DNA from: Bacteroidales bacterium UBA3824
Lineage (GTDB): Bacteria; Bacteroidota; Bacteroidia; Bacteroidales; UBA3824
Length of the DNA: 26,686 bases
Assembly (NCBI GenBank): GCA_002393195.1
Contig: DGIK01000080.1
Location: forward strand, 7,055-33,740
Direction of reading: 5' to 3'
Translations under genes and position numbers: made by a program
In this document: positions 7,238 to 13,063 of the stretch, piece after piece
Layout of the letters: every line of letters starts with the position of its first letter
Numbering within the stretch: position 1 is the stretch's first letter
The notes under the pieces: model-generated
The model's input: only the letters and a program-made list of their open reading frames with translations
Told to the model about the DNA's origin: nothing
Database searches by the model: none

Positions 7238-8128
7238 TTAGCAATATCTTAAAAATACGTCCGCCAAATCTTCTTTTCCGTTGCCGTATTGCAGAATGAA
7301 GTCGTTGATGCCTATTTTGAGGTTGGGCATAAGGTTCTGAATTGCGGCTGTCTTTTCCTTCCAATGTTCGAATCCGTCCCGATCCGGGAACACGAGGACG
7401 TAGTTTTGGAAGTTTTTGAGGAAGTCGAGGCGGTGGGTCTGGAAATTGTTGATGGAGAGCGTTGCTATCCAATTGTACTGCGGCTCGATGAGCGATGCTA
7501 TAAGGCAGGTCTTTTCGCTTTCCACAAGTGCGACGGGCTTGTCGGGGTAGAGCGACACAAGGTGCTGCCCGAAGTAACACATTTCAGGCTCCGTGGCTCG
7601 GTCTCGATGCAGGTATTGCCACATCATTTTGATGCGTCCGCGTTCCGTACCGTCGGCGTCCTGAATCTTTGTGCGGTGTCCGTCGGGATTGTACCACATC
7701 ACTTTGCCACGGTGTACGCGGTATTGCTCGTCAATCTGCCAAAAGATGATGCCGTAGTCAACGCTGCCGATGCAGTAGTCGCGGAACACCTTTGTAAGTT
7801 CGGATTTCTTGAACTTTGGCTGCAAGAAGCGGCTGAGTCCGTTGTTGTACTTATATAAGGTGTAGTTGGACACCTGCTGGCGCGTGTAGTAGATGGGGGC
7901 AACTTTTTCAATGATGACCGGGGCGATGGCTGAATTGTCAATTCTGCCTGTCGGGTAGAGCCGGTAGCCACATTCTTTGGTGTGGTCGCAGATGCCGTAC
8001 TGGTCGCCCGCCGGACGGTTGTCCCGGTCGAGGTATAGAGTGAAGCATTTTTTGCGTCCGCACTTTGGACACGTCCTTTTTGAGGACGGCGAGTAGGGTT
8101 CGAGATGGTATTTATAGTTTCGGTTCAT
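7238..8128 (-). CDS. Zinc-ribbon Toprim protein (primase-like)
   Basis: This 296-aa protein opens with a zinc-ribbon: CPKCG (C20, C23), then C47 and C53 in ICDHTKECGY. The Toprim signature follows: a conserved Glu in ALVESEKT (E203/E205), the acidic pair in FPDRDG (D249, D251) and a late acidic stretch KEDLADV (286-291). This matches DnaG-like and DUF6371-type proteins of Bacteroidota mobile elements. In such elements a helicase partner completes the primase-helicase, and here it is encoded 2 nt downstream. It probably primes lagging-strand synthesis. Confidence 0.85.
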   Translation of the reverse strand: MNRNYKYHLEPYSPSSKRTCPKCGRKKCFTLYLDRDNRPAGDQYGICDHTKECGYRLYPTGRIDNSAIAPVIIEKVAPIYYTRQQVSNYTLYKYNNGLSRFLQPKFKKSELTKVFRDYCIGSVDYGIIFWQIDEQYRVHRGKVMWYNPDGHRTKIQDADGTERGRIKMMWQYLHRDRATEPEMCYFGQHLVSLYPDKPVALVESEKTCLIASLIEPQYNWIATLSINNFQTHRLDFLKNFQNYVLVFPDRDGFEHWKEKTAAIQNLMPNLKIGINDFILQYGNGKEDLADVFLRYC

Positions 8129-8161
8129 TGTTGTTGTGTTGTTGATTGTTGGTGAAAGATA

Positions 8162-8184
8162 GCGGGCTATTGCCCGATGCCCGC
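8162..8184. other. Intercistronic hairpin
   Basis: GCGGGC (8162-8167) pairs with GCCCGC (8179-8184), with an inner GCCC giving an alternative pairing. It lies in the 112-nt gap upstream of the Toprim start, beside element copy 3. No U-run follows on the minus strand, so this is not a typical terminator. It may be an RNA processing or stability structure. Confidence 0.4.
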
Positions 8185-8202
8185 CATCTGTGAGTGTGGT
8201 GG

Positions 8203-8234
8203 GGCGGATGGAATCCGCCCGGAATGGACAGAAC
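8203..8234. repeat. Hairpin + GGAA box element, copy 3
   Basis: Stem GGCGGAT-gga-ATCCGCC (8203-8219), one C, then the box GGAATGGACAGAAC (8221-8234). It begins 6 nt after the stop of the 8241-8519 gene, read leftward. Confidence 0.85.
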
Positions 8235-8240
8235 GGGGTG

Positions 8241-8519
8241 CTACTGGAAGAAGTCGAAGAAACTTCTTCCTTTGTTTTCGTTCATTGTGCGGAATATTAC
8301 CTCGTTGCCTGTCTTGATGGTGTCGAGGTCTTTCTGCATATCGCGGATTTCAGACTTTATGGTGTCTTGGTTTCGCTTGATGCTGTCGAGTTCGCGACGG
8401 ACTTTCTGCATTTCAATTTTGAAGTCCCGTTCCTTGACGGTTTCGAGGCTATCGTGGTAGTAAGCCATACCGACAAGGAAGAGTGCGATGATGAGTGCTA
8501 TGATTATTGCGCCTTTCAT
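8241..8519 (-). CDS. Membrane-anchored coiled-coil protein (92 aa)
   Basis: MKGAIIIALIIALFLVGMAY is an N-terminal membrane helix or uncleaved signal anchor. It is followed at residues 24-75 by a charged coiled coil with repeating RDMQKDL/ELDSIK heptads, and a C-terminal SFFDFF. The coiled coil would be displayed on the periplasmic or cytoplasmic side. This shape resembles phage spanin or i-spanin proteins, but the lysis genes are 2.5 kb away and no lipoprotein partner is seen, so that is only a possibility. Confidence 0.75.
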   Translation of the reverse strand: MKGAIIIALIIALFLVGMAYYHDSLETVKERDFKIEMQKVRRELDSIKRNQDTIKSEIRDMQKDLDTIKTGNEVIFRTMNENKGRSFFDFFQ

Positions 8520-8544
8520 AGTGATAATTAGAATTGTGTTTGTG

Positions 8545-8576
8545 GGCGGATGGAATCCGCCCGGAATTGACATTAC
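8545..8576. repeat. Hairpin + GGAA box element, copy 4
   Basis: Stem GGCGGAT-gga-ATCCGCC (8545-8561), one C, then the box GGAATTGACATTAC (8563-8576). It lies between the stop of the 8584-8925 gene and the start of the 8241-8519 gene. Confidence 0.85.
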
Positions 8577-8583
8577 GTTGGAG

Positions 8584-8925
8584 TTATTTGGTGTCGTCAA
8601 AGAGGTAGCCTTCGACGCGGTAGAGGACGAGGAGCGCGGAGTGATTTTCGTCGTAGGCACTGGACACGCCTTCTACGAAGATGCGGACGCCGTCGTCCTG
8701 ATAGGCGGTGAAGACGTTGAAGGTTTTGAGGCGCGGATTTTCGCTTTTCAGAACCGACTGGTGCTGCATCAGCGATTCGCGGATCGAGCCAATGTCCTTT
8801 TGACGGACGGCTGTGTGGTGGAACTGCCTTGCAAAGTCGGCAAGGAGCGTGAACATCTTGGGCAGACCACTGAGCGGCGGGTAGTTGTAGTTGACGAAAT
8901 AGTATGTGTTGGGTGTTGTTTCCAT
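8584..8925 (-). CDS. Hypothetical protein (113 aa)
   Basis: No family recognised. A soluble protein with an aromatic N-terminus (TYYFVNYNYPPLSG), a helical region (KMFTLLADFARQFHHTAVRQ) and a beta-rich C-terminal half (LKTFNVFTAYQDDGVRIFVE, ALLVLYRVEGYLF). It starts at a TAATTATG junction 2 nt after the previous stop, so it is translationally coupled to the 8928-9245 gene. Confidence 0.75.
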   Translation of the reverse strand: METTPNTYYFVNYNYPPLSGLPKMFTLLADFARQFHHTAVRQKDIGSIRESLMQHQSVLKSENPRLKTFNVFTAYQDDGVRIFVEGVSSAYDENHSALLVLYRVEGYLFDDTK

Positions 8926-8927
8926 AA

Positions 8928-9245
8928 TTATTTTTTTTGCGGGTTGTTTTTAATTGCTTTCTTGATATTTACAAGTTGTTTATCAGAGAAAAAGGAGCGT
9001 TGGAAAATGAATTTATCTAACCTCCAAGGAGTTTTGTCAACGTCAACATTATCTTTGATATGTTGGATGATGGTCTTGTCGCGAGACCATTCGATGCTGA
9101 CACCATTGAGCGTAATGCCATCTGTGCAATGAATACGGCAACAAACAATGTCTGTGTTTTCGTTCGTTAAAAGACAATATTCAATGCCGATGATGCGCAA
9201 GGGGTTCAACCATCCAAATCCATTGATAAAAATGTAATCTTCCAT
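8928..9245 (-). CDS. Hypothetical protein (105 aa)
   Basis: No family recognised. A beta-rich N-terminal half (EDYIFINGFGWLNPLRIIGI, DIVCCRIHCTDGITLNG) is followed by a lysine-rich helical tail (LVNIKKAIKNNPQKK). Base composition looks more AT-rich than its neighbours, which may mean it was acquired separately. Both ends are TAATTATG stop-start junctions, which places it firmly in the operon. Confidence 0.72.
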   Translation of the reverse strand: MEDYIFINGFGWLNPLRIIGIEYCLLTNENTDIVCCRIHCTDGITLNGVSIEWSRDKTIIQHIKDNVDVDKTPWRLDKFIFQRSFFSDKQLVNIKKAIKNNPQKK

Positions 9246-9247
9246 AA

Positions 9248-9916
9248 TTAGAATAGTGTTAATTGGGTGAATGATGTTGGTGCGGTGGGGCGGATGGAAT
9301 CCGCCGGAACGGACTGAACTTCTACGGGGGCGGCGCGGGTGGTCTCGGTGGCGGGGTCGGAGATGGTGGCCGGCTGCGGGGGAAGTTGCTTTTTGGTGGA
9401 TTGGCGGGCGCGACGAGGCGCGGGCTTTTCGTGTGTGGCGGGGATGGGGGATTCGCCGTCAAGTGTGGCGGCGGACACGACAGGCTGCGCAGGGGCAGGG
9501 GCTGAGGTGGAGAGGGTGGCAGCGGACGCGGTGGGGACGGACGCTGTGGAGGCTGCTTTGGTGGTTTTGAGTGTGTAGGCTATTACTATTATGTAGGCGG
9601 TGTAGAAGCCGTAGAATAGCGAGGATATGAGGACAAAGGCGGGTTGCTCTACGTTGATGCGGAGATAGACCGCGAAGCCGTCCAATACTGCGAATACCAA
9701 TACAGGGAAGAGGCGATGGAGCGAGAAGACGGCTACCGTTGTCATAATGGAATATGAGAGGGCAAAGGCGGTGAGGACGACCTTGTCGAATATGGTGACT
9801 GGCGCGTCGGGCGTTGCCAACTCTTTTGCCGCGATGAGGAGTTCGCTGTTGGAGTAGAACAGGTGCGCGGCAAGGGTGAAGAGGATTATTTTGAGTTCTA
9901 TCGAGAGTGCTTTCAT
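9248..9916 (-). CDS. Multi-pass membrane protein with A/P/T-rich tail (222 aa)
   Basis: The start MKALSIELKIILFTL shares a 4-nt ATGA overlap with the upstream stop. Residues 8-115 contain three to four hydrophobic helices (around 8-30, 48-66, 68-86 and 94-115). Residues 120-222 are low-complexity, rich in Ala, Pro, Thr and Ser. Element copy 5 lies inside this tail and encodes the stretch SVPADSIRP near the C-terminus. It probably sits in the inner membrane with a disordered tail. The function is unknown, and it pairs with the next membrane protein. Confidence 0.75.
   Translation of the reverse strand: MKALSIELKIILFTLAAHLFYSNSELLIAAKELATPDAPVTIFDKVVLTAFALSYSIMTTVAVFSLHRLFPVLVFAVLDGFAVYLRINVEQPAFVLISSLFYGFYTAYIIVIAYTLKTTKAASTASVPTASAATLSTSAPAPAQPVVSAATLDGESPIPATHEKPAPRRARQSTKKQLPPQPATISDPATETTRAAPVEVQSVPADSIRPTAPTSFTQLTLF
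9289..9319. repeat. Hairpin + GGAA box element, copy 5 (inside a gene)
   Basis: Stem GGCGGAT-gga-ATCCGCC (9289-9305), then the box GGAACGGACTGAAC (9306-9319). It is read through as codons near the 3' end of the 9248-9916 gene rather than lying between genes. Confidence 0.85.
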
Positions 9917-10698
9917 TTGACGTTGTTTTTGATGAGTTCGAGGATTTGCTGTTTGGTCATTCCTACGGAGGCGGCGAGGAGACAGGCGCGTCCACCGGGG
10001 TAGATTTTTTGTCCGCCGGCGGATTCCCATTCGGCGATGGCGGCGTCGAGTGTGGCGGCGTGGGTGGCGGCGTCGTCATTCAATGACGACGGAAGGGACT
10101 GAACGGCTGATGCCGTGGGGGTGGTGGTGTCAAGCGTCGGTTTAATCTGCGTTAAGTAAATGACTATAAACAGGACGATTATCCACGCTGCGTTGATTAA
10201 TACGACCGTGGAGCGGCGGAATCTGCGCGTAATACGGAGGCACAAGATTAGGCGCGTGAGTTTGGATTGGCTTATGGTGTGTCCTTTGGCTTCGAGTGCA
10301 GCCACAAGGTCGTCGGGAGCGTTGACGGGCAGGTGCTCGATGTTGGAGTAGGGGGTGTGGTCGCTGATGAAGTTGCGCTGCGTGAGGATGTCGCAGATGG
10401 GTTGATTTTCTGCGACGACGACAGCCGCCTTGTCGGTGACTATGAGTTTTTGGTATATGTTGGTGAGGGTGGCGTTGCGTGTCTGTTGTGCGGGTGCAGC
10501 ACCGTTGCAGGGGCGTTGCGAGGGCGTTGCAGGGTCGTTGCAAGTACGTTGTAAGGGCGTTGCAGGAGCGTTGCAAGTATGTTGCAAGTTCGTTGCAGGT
10601 TCGTTGCAACCGTCGTCAGGGTACTCCACGACCGATGTGTGGTTTGGGTCGTCGGTGGAGTAGAGGGTGGCTTCGAGTTTTAGTTTCCTATTGTCCAT
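9913..10698 (-). CDS. Single-helix membrane protein with 11-residue repeats (261 aa)
   Basis: Residues 31-66 are imperfect 11-residue repeats beginning CN (CNEPATNLQHT, CNAPATPLQRT, CNDPATPSQRP, CNG), encoded by the 11-bp tandem DNA array at 10503-10612. A helical domain follows (ALEAKGHTISQSKLTRLIL), then one membrane helix (about 165-184, VLINAAWIIVLFIVIYL). The A/T/S-rich linker after it carries element copy 6. The C-terminal segment is SVGMTKQQILELIKNNVK. Function unknown. The start MDNRKLK overlaps the endolysin gene end by 19 nt, and frame in front of it is endolysin shadow. Confidence 0.72.
   Translation of the reverse strand: MDNRKLKLEATLYSTDDPNHTSVVEYPDDGCNEPATNLQHTCNAPATPLQRTCNDPATPSQRPCNGAAPAQQTRNATLTNIYQKLIVTDKAAVVVAENQPICDILTQRNFISDHTPYSNIEHLPVNAPDDLVAALEAKGHTISQSKLTRLILCLRITRRFRRSTVVLINAAWIIVLFIVIYLTQIKPTLDTTTPTASAVQSLPSSLNDDAATHAATLDAAIAEWESAGGQKIYPGGRACLLAASVGMTKQQILELIKNNVK
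10072..10104. repeat. Hairpin + GGAA box element, copy 6 (inside a gene, divergent stem)
   Basis: Stem GTCGTCATT-c-AATGACGAC (10072-10090), then the box GGAAGGGACTGAAC (10091-10104). The stem bears no sequence similarity to the other copies but pairs perfectly over 9 bp, while the box is conserved. It lies within the 9913-10698 gene and encodes VQSLPSSLNDD. Confidence 0.75.
10503..10612. repeat. Ten tandem 11-bp repeats inside a coding sequence
   Basis: Ten consecutive units of exactly 11 bp, consensus CGTTGCARGKN, run from 10503 to 10612 with no spacer (CGTTGCAGGGG, CGTTGCGAGGG, CGTTGCAGGGT, CGTTGCAAGTA, ...). Since 11 is not a multiple of 3, three DNA units make one 11-residue protein repeat. 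The units vary mostly in the last three bases, and GTTG is kept in all. The helical-turn period suggests a protein-binding array such as origin iterons. Confidence 0.9.
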
Positions 10699-11204
10699 TT
10701 TCTTAATTTTTCGAGGTTCAACTCTGGGCAGCGGGTGTTCCGTTGGTTGGGGAGTTCGCCGTGCCCTACTATGTGGTCTTTTTTGATGTCGTATTTTATT
10801 GCGAGGGCGTTGACAAGTAGGATGAGGTTCAGTTGTGTCCTCGTGTCGTGCTTGTCGGGTGTGTGGATGCAGATTGATACTGCGTTGCAGTTGTAGCCGA
10901 GGGCGTTTGCGGTGCAGGCATTGACTTCGTGTAGTTGGTAAATCTTGCCATTTTTGAGGTAGAAGTTGTAGCCGAAGCCACTCTCCCAACCCTTGACGTT
11001 CTTGTGGTAGTCTTGGACGGCTTTTACGCTTACAGGCTTGTCTGCTCCGTCGTGGTGGATGATGATGTATGCCGTGGTGTCGCGGTATGTCTCAGCATCG
11101 AGGAATATGCCCGTGAGGTCGCGGTATGTTGCCAATGTCGCTATTGCGGCTGCGGCTGCTGCTATACAAACAATTTTGAGCAAAATTCGTATAGTTTTTC
11201 CCAT
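10680..11204 (-). CDS. N-acetylmuramoyl-L-alanine amidase (endolysin)
   Basis: A 174-aa amidase_2/PGRP-type enzyme. Zinc ligands are recognisable as H50/H51 (IIHHDG), H148 (VGHGEL) and C159 (TRCPEL), with the family's GYNFYL and QLHEVNACTANALGYN segments between them. Residues 6-27 (ILLKIVCIAAAAAAIATLAT) are a signal-anchor-like helix, so it may be exported by the host secretion system. It would cleave the amide bond between muramic acid and the peptide stem at lysis. The ATG at 11204 is chosen over an upstream TTG. It overlaps the upstream membrane-protein gene by 43 nt, a likely holin-endolysin cassette. Confidence 0.88.
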   Translation of the reverse strand: MGKTIRILLKIVCIAAAAAAIATLATYRDLTGIFLDAETYRDTTAYIIIHHDGADKPVSVKAVQDYHKNVKGWESGFGYNFYLKNGKIYQLHEVNACTANALGYNCNAVSICIHTPDKHDTRTQLNLILLVNALAIKYDIKKDHIVGHGELPNQRNTRCPELNLEKLRKWTIGN

Positions 11205-11527
11205 TCTCCTGATTTTATGAGCCAAAACAACAAGAATCCGAACACGAATAACGCTGTGAATCCGAGGATTTTGCGTCCGAATGATTCAAGGAACGTTTTG
11301 AGGAGCGTCTTCACAAGCCATATCGTGAAGTCCAAGGTCGCCAATATGACTAATGAGGGGAATATCAGGAGTGTTATCATCAGGATTTTCTGCCACGTGT
11401 AGCCTTGCAACTGGTATCGCAACAGGAGCGATGTGCAGGGGAAGTCGGGGTAGCGCGGCATTTGTGTGGGACCGGGGTCGTTGATGAGCGGCTCGGTGTA
11501 GGTGGTTTCTATGTATTCTTTTGTCAT
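11162..11527 (-). CDS. Small membrane protein, candidate holin (121 aa)
   Basis: A soluble N-terminus of about 45 residues is followed by hydrophobic helices at about 46-74 (KILMITLLIFPSLVILATLD, then FTIWLVKTL) and 86-105 (ILGFTALFVFGFLLFWLIK), and a short charged tail (SGEWEKLYEFCSK). Its size, helix number and the 43-nt overlap with the amidase gene fit a holin. Holins share no common sequence, so this is a positional inference. No membrane-anchored antiholin is evident. Confidence 0.65.
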   Translation of the reverse strand: MTKEYIETTYTEPLINDPGPTQMPRYPDFPCTSLLLRYQLQGYTWQKILMITLLIFPSLVILATLDFTIWLVKTLLKTFLESFGRKILGFTALFVFGFLLFWLIKSGEWEKLYEFCSKLFV

Positions 11528-11532
11528 TTTTG

Positions 11533-11835
11533 CTACTGGTTTAGTTTTGTGATTTCGTTTTTTAGGTAGTCGCGTGTGGCCTCGAAGGCTGCGATGCGGC
11601 TGCGGGCTTCTTTGAACTGGCTTTCGAGTTCGTCGCTGATTGTCTCGAATGCTTTTTCAAGGAATGGGAGTTGGCTTTTGCTTGGAGCGGGGCGGTACAA
11701 CAGCCAATCGCCGACGGTTTCGGGGCTGCGTCCTATCGCTTTTGACAGCTTGTTGATGGTGCATCCCCGCCTCGTGCGCTCGATGAGGTGGTAGAGTGCT
11801 TTCAGGCGGGTGTATATTGGTGTGTAGTCGGTCAT
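11533..11835 (-). CDS. Helix-turn-helix protein (100 aa)
   Basis: Residues 20-52 (RTRRGCTINKLSKAIGRSPE, then TVGDWLLY) look like a helix-turn-helix with a basic entry. The rest is a charged coiled-coil tail (FETISDELESQFKEARSRIA, then AFEATRDYLKNEITKL) that would dimerise. It is likely a small DNA-binding regulator. The ATG at 11835 follows element copy 7, and upstream in-frame codons belong to that element. Confidence 0.7.
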   Translation of the reverse strand: MTDYTPIYTRLKALYHLIERTRRGCTINKLSKAIGRSPETVGDWLLYRPAPSKSQLPFLEKAFETISDELESQFKEARSRIAAFEATRDYLKNEITKLNQ

Positions 11836-11867
11836 TGCGCTGTGGGTCGTTTTTTTTGATTGTATTG

Positions 11868-11899
11868 GGCGGATGGAATCCGCCCGGAATTGACTGAAC
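11868..11899. repeat. Hairpin + GGAA box element, copy 7
   Basis: Stem GGCGGAT-gga-ATCCGCC (11868-11884), one C, then the box GGAATTGACTGAAC (11886-11899). It lies between the stop of the 39-aa gene and the start of the 11533-11835 gene. Confidence 0.85.
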
Positions 11900-11907
11900 A
11901 AAGGGGC

Positions 11908-12027
11908 TTATTTGCCTTTGAACTTATCCCTAATGGTTAGAATGAAGGCGACGACGACAAGTATTACTGCCGCTAAGATTGCCATTCCTATAAGGGCTTC
12001 GATGAAGCCACCGATTGCTGCTAACAT
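11908..12027 (-). CDS. 39-aa single-helix membrane protein
   Basis: The frame starts MLAAIGGFIEALIG and ends TIRDKFKGK. Residues 3-32 are almost entirely hydrophobic (ALIGMAILAAVILVVVAFIL), followed by a positively charged end (RDKFKGK) that would stay in the cytoplasm. It starts with the ACTATG-type context used by its neighbours and stops just before element copy 7. Small hydrophobic phage proteins of this type can be holins or inhibitors, but the sequence alone does not say which. Confidence 0.6.
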   Translation of the reverse strand: MLAAIGGFIEALIGMAILAAVILVVVAFILTIRDKFKGK

Positions 12028-12072
12028 AGTGTTTAGTTTTTTTGTTGTTTGTAATTTGTTTTCTTTGTAGTA

Positions 12073-12118
12073 GGCGGCGGAGGTAGCGAGCCTCCGTAAT
12101 GCCTTTGCATTGACCGCC
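12073..12118 (-). promoter_or_regulatory. Three-way-junction structure in the leader of the 39-aa gene
   Basis: An outer stem GGCGG/CCGCC (12073-12077, 12114-12118) encloses two adjacent hairpins: CGGAGG/CCTCCG (12078-12083, 12091-12096) and AATGC/GCATT (12098-12102, 12107-12111). It ends about 45 nt upstream of the 39-aa start. The region 12028-12346 holds no other convincing gene. It may be a structured leader or processing site. Confidence 0.5.
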
Positions 12119-12188
12119 TTGCAATAAATAAATGATGTAAGGGATTAATACAGGTGGGTGTTTCACAACAGCCTTATTTGACCTGCAA

Positions 12189-12196
12189 CAAAAATA
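12189..12196 (-). promoter_or_regulatory. Possible -7 box (TATTTTTG)
   Basis: The minus strand reads TATTTTTG, fitting TAnnTTTG, after the terminator-like hairpin at 12245-12286 and before the structured leader at 12073-12118. No good TTTG sits 19-21 nt upstream, so this is a weak candidate for restarting transcription into the rest of the operon. Confidence 0.35.
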
Positions 12197-12240
12197 ATAT
12201 GTCAAAAATCAAAAACTATCTTGAACTTCAATGTCTTTTA

Positions 12241-12286
12241 AAAAGACCGCCGCTGTGCCAAGTCTTACCTCTTTGAGGCGGCGGTC
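12241..12286 (-). terminator. Terminator or attenuator hairpin
   Basis: On the minus strand GACCGCCGC (12278-12286) pairs with GCGGCGGTC (12245-12253), enclosing a small CCTC-aaa-GAGG hairpin, and is followed by a T-run at 12240-12244. This is a well-formed intrinsic terminator after the 12347-12559 gene. It may separate the first two genes of the leftward operon from the rest, or act as an attenuator. Confidence 0.75.
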
Positions 12287-12346
12287 AGGAACGAACAGGC
12301 AGTTTCAGTGCCACTGTTTGTTCTACTGAAAGGCTTTTCCTACAAC

Positions 12347-12559
12347 CTAAATAGATTCTTTCGTTTCGTCTTCGGTGGCTTCCACTGGTGCGAACTCGCG
12401 GAGGATGCTCTCTACTTCCTGCTGGTCTTTGGCTGGTACGCCTGATTTAAGCCAGTTGTAGAATGTTGCGTCCGTGATACCGAAGGTATCGCGCAACTGT
12501 TGTTTGATTGCGCGGCGCGTCTGTCGGTTGCGGGTTCTGTTGTAAAGGTCTGTAAGCAT
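12347..12559 (-). CDS. Small helix-turn-helix protein (70 aa)
   Basis: MLTDLYNRTRNRQTRRAIKQ is basic and helical. Residues 20-45 (QLRDTFGITDATFYNWLKSG) read as a helix-turn-helix with a recognition helix DATFYNWLKSG. The tail is acidic (EATEDETKES). As the second gene behind the lysogeny switch, it is a candidate early regulator (Cro-like in role, not in family). Confidence 0.7.
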   Translation of the reverse strand: MLTDLYNRTRNRQTRRAIKQQLRDTFGITDATFYNWLKSGVPAKDQQEVESILREFAPVEATEDETKESI

Positions 12560-12580
12560 ATCGTTTGTTTTATTGTGTGT

Positions 12581-12611
12581 GCCGCATAAAATGCGGCGGA
12601 ATTAACGGTAC
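12581..12611. repeat. Hairpin + GGAA box element, copy 8
   Basis: Stem GCCGCAT-aaa-ATGCGGC (12581-12597), then the box GGAATTAACGGTAC (12598-12611). It has the same stem as copy 1 some 12.3 kb away. It lies between the 96-aa and 70-aa genes. Confidence 0.8.
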
Positions 12612-12617
12612 TTTGTT

Positions 12618-12908
12618 TCATAATCCTGCTTCGGTGCGGGCATCCGTTAGGATTTGGGCGATGGCGTTGTGTGATGTTTTGGCGAATGTAAAGGATTCGC
12701 TTTTGAAGTATTCGTCTAAGTCCACGACAACGTTGTACGGCGCGTATCCGTCGGAGATGTCTATGACCAATATCCTTACCCAAGTGAACATCGGGTCGTA
12801 GTCCACAATTTTGTAGGCTATGCCGTTGCACTTTCCTGAGCGGAAGTCTGTAAGCCCCGCAAGCGTCTGCAAGGCGAGACAGGTGAGGTGTTTTATGTTG
12901 TTTTCCAT
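12618..12908 (-). CDS. First gene of the leftward operon, unknown function (96 aa)
   Basis: I do not recognise the family. It has an N-terminal helix (NNIKHLTCLALQTLAGLTD), a beta-rich centre (IAYKIVDYDPMFTWVRILVI, YNVVVDLDEYF) and a C-terminal helix (SHNAIAQILTDARTEAGL). It lies about 60 nt downstream of the predicted minus-strand start site of the switch, where phages keep an early lytic gene such as cro or an antirepressor. It has no obvious helix-turn-helix. Confidence 0.75.
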   Translation of the reverse strand: MENNIKHLTCLALQTLAGLTDFRSGKCNGIAYKIVDYDPMFTWVRILVIDISDGYAPYNVVVDLDEYFKSESFTFAKTSHNAIAQILTDARTEAGL

Positions 12909-12938
12909 TTTTTATATACAATTTTTTGTTTATCTTTG
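12908..12938 (+). promoter_or_regulatory. Rightward promoter of the repressor operon (candidate)
   Basis: TATCTTTG at 12931-12938 matches TAnnTTTG. The -33 position holds TTTT (12908-12911, 19-nt spacing), one base from TTTG. The start site would fall near 12945, on the edge of the palindrome at 12948-12974, giving a leader of about 120 nt before the repressor ATG at 13064. It overlaps the start of the opposing gene. Confidence 0.5.
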
Positions 12939-12947
12939 CGTTTAAAT

Positions 12948-12974
12948 ATTGTCAAATTTGAATGATTTGACAAT
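12948..12974. promoter_or_regulatory. Operator palindrome 1 of the lysogeny switch
   Basis: ATTGTCAAAT, a 7-nt spacer and ATTTGACAAT form a perfect inverted repeat with 10-bp arms. It lies at the predicted start sites of both the rightward (12945) and leftward (about 12969) promoters, where a bound repressor would block both. Confidence 0.7.
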
Positions 12975-12975
12975 G

Positions 12976-13007
12976 CAAAAATAAAGAGTATGTACATACA
13001 ATCCAAA
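12976..13007 (-). promoter_or_regulatory. Leftward early promoter
   Basis: On the minus strand TTTG (13004-13007), a 20-nt spacer and TATTTTTG (12976-12983) match the Bacteroidota consensus. It would start transcription near 12969 and drive the leftward operon from 12908. The -33 box lies inside palindrome 3 (13001-13017), and the spacer contains palindrome 2, so repressor binding would occlude it. Confidence 0.75.
12988..12999. promoter_or_regulatory. Operator palindrome 2
   Basis: GTATGTACATAC is a perfect 12-bp palindrome in the spacer of the leftward promoter. It differs in sequence from the other two palindromes, so it may bind a different regulator. Confidence 0.5.
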
Positions 13008-13017
13008 GAATTTGGAT
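13001..13017. promoter_or_regulatory. Operator palindrome 3
   Basis: ATCCAAA-gaa-TTTGGAT is a perfect inverted repeat with 7-bp arms covering the -33 box of the leftward promoter. It lies 47 nt upstream of the repressor start codon. Confidence 0.55.
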
Positions 13018-13063
13018 ATTATTTTTAGTTAACAAATCTTAAATATATAACAACAAATTGATT

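Noticed and set aside
7236..7580. 115-codon N-terminal extension of the helicase frame
   Set aside because: It runs through the Toprim gene in another frame and has shadow composition; the ATG at 7235 has the TAATTATG context.
8241..8519. Spanin assignment for the 92-aa membrane coiled-coil protein
   Set aside because: The shape fits, but there is no o-spanin-like lipoprotein nearby and it is far from the endolysin, so no spanin name was given.
10503..10612. Possible CRISPR array
   Set aside because: Repeats are 11 bp and contiguous with no spacers.
11930..12205. 91-residue minus-strand open frame
   Set aside because: It crosses the structured leader and the 39-aa gene in another frame, starts in a terminator-distal region and has no sensible composition.
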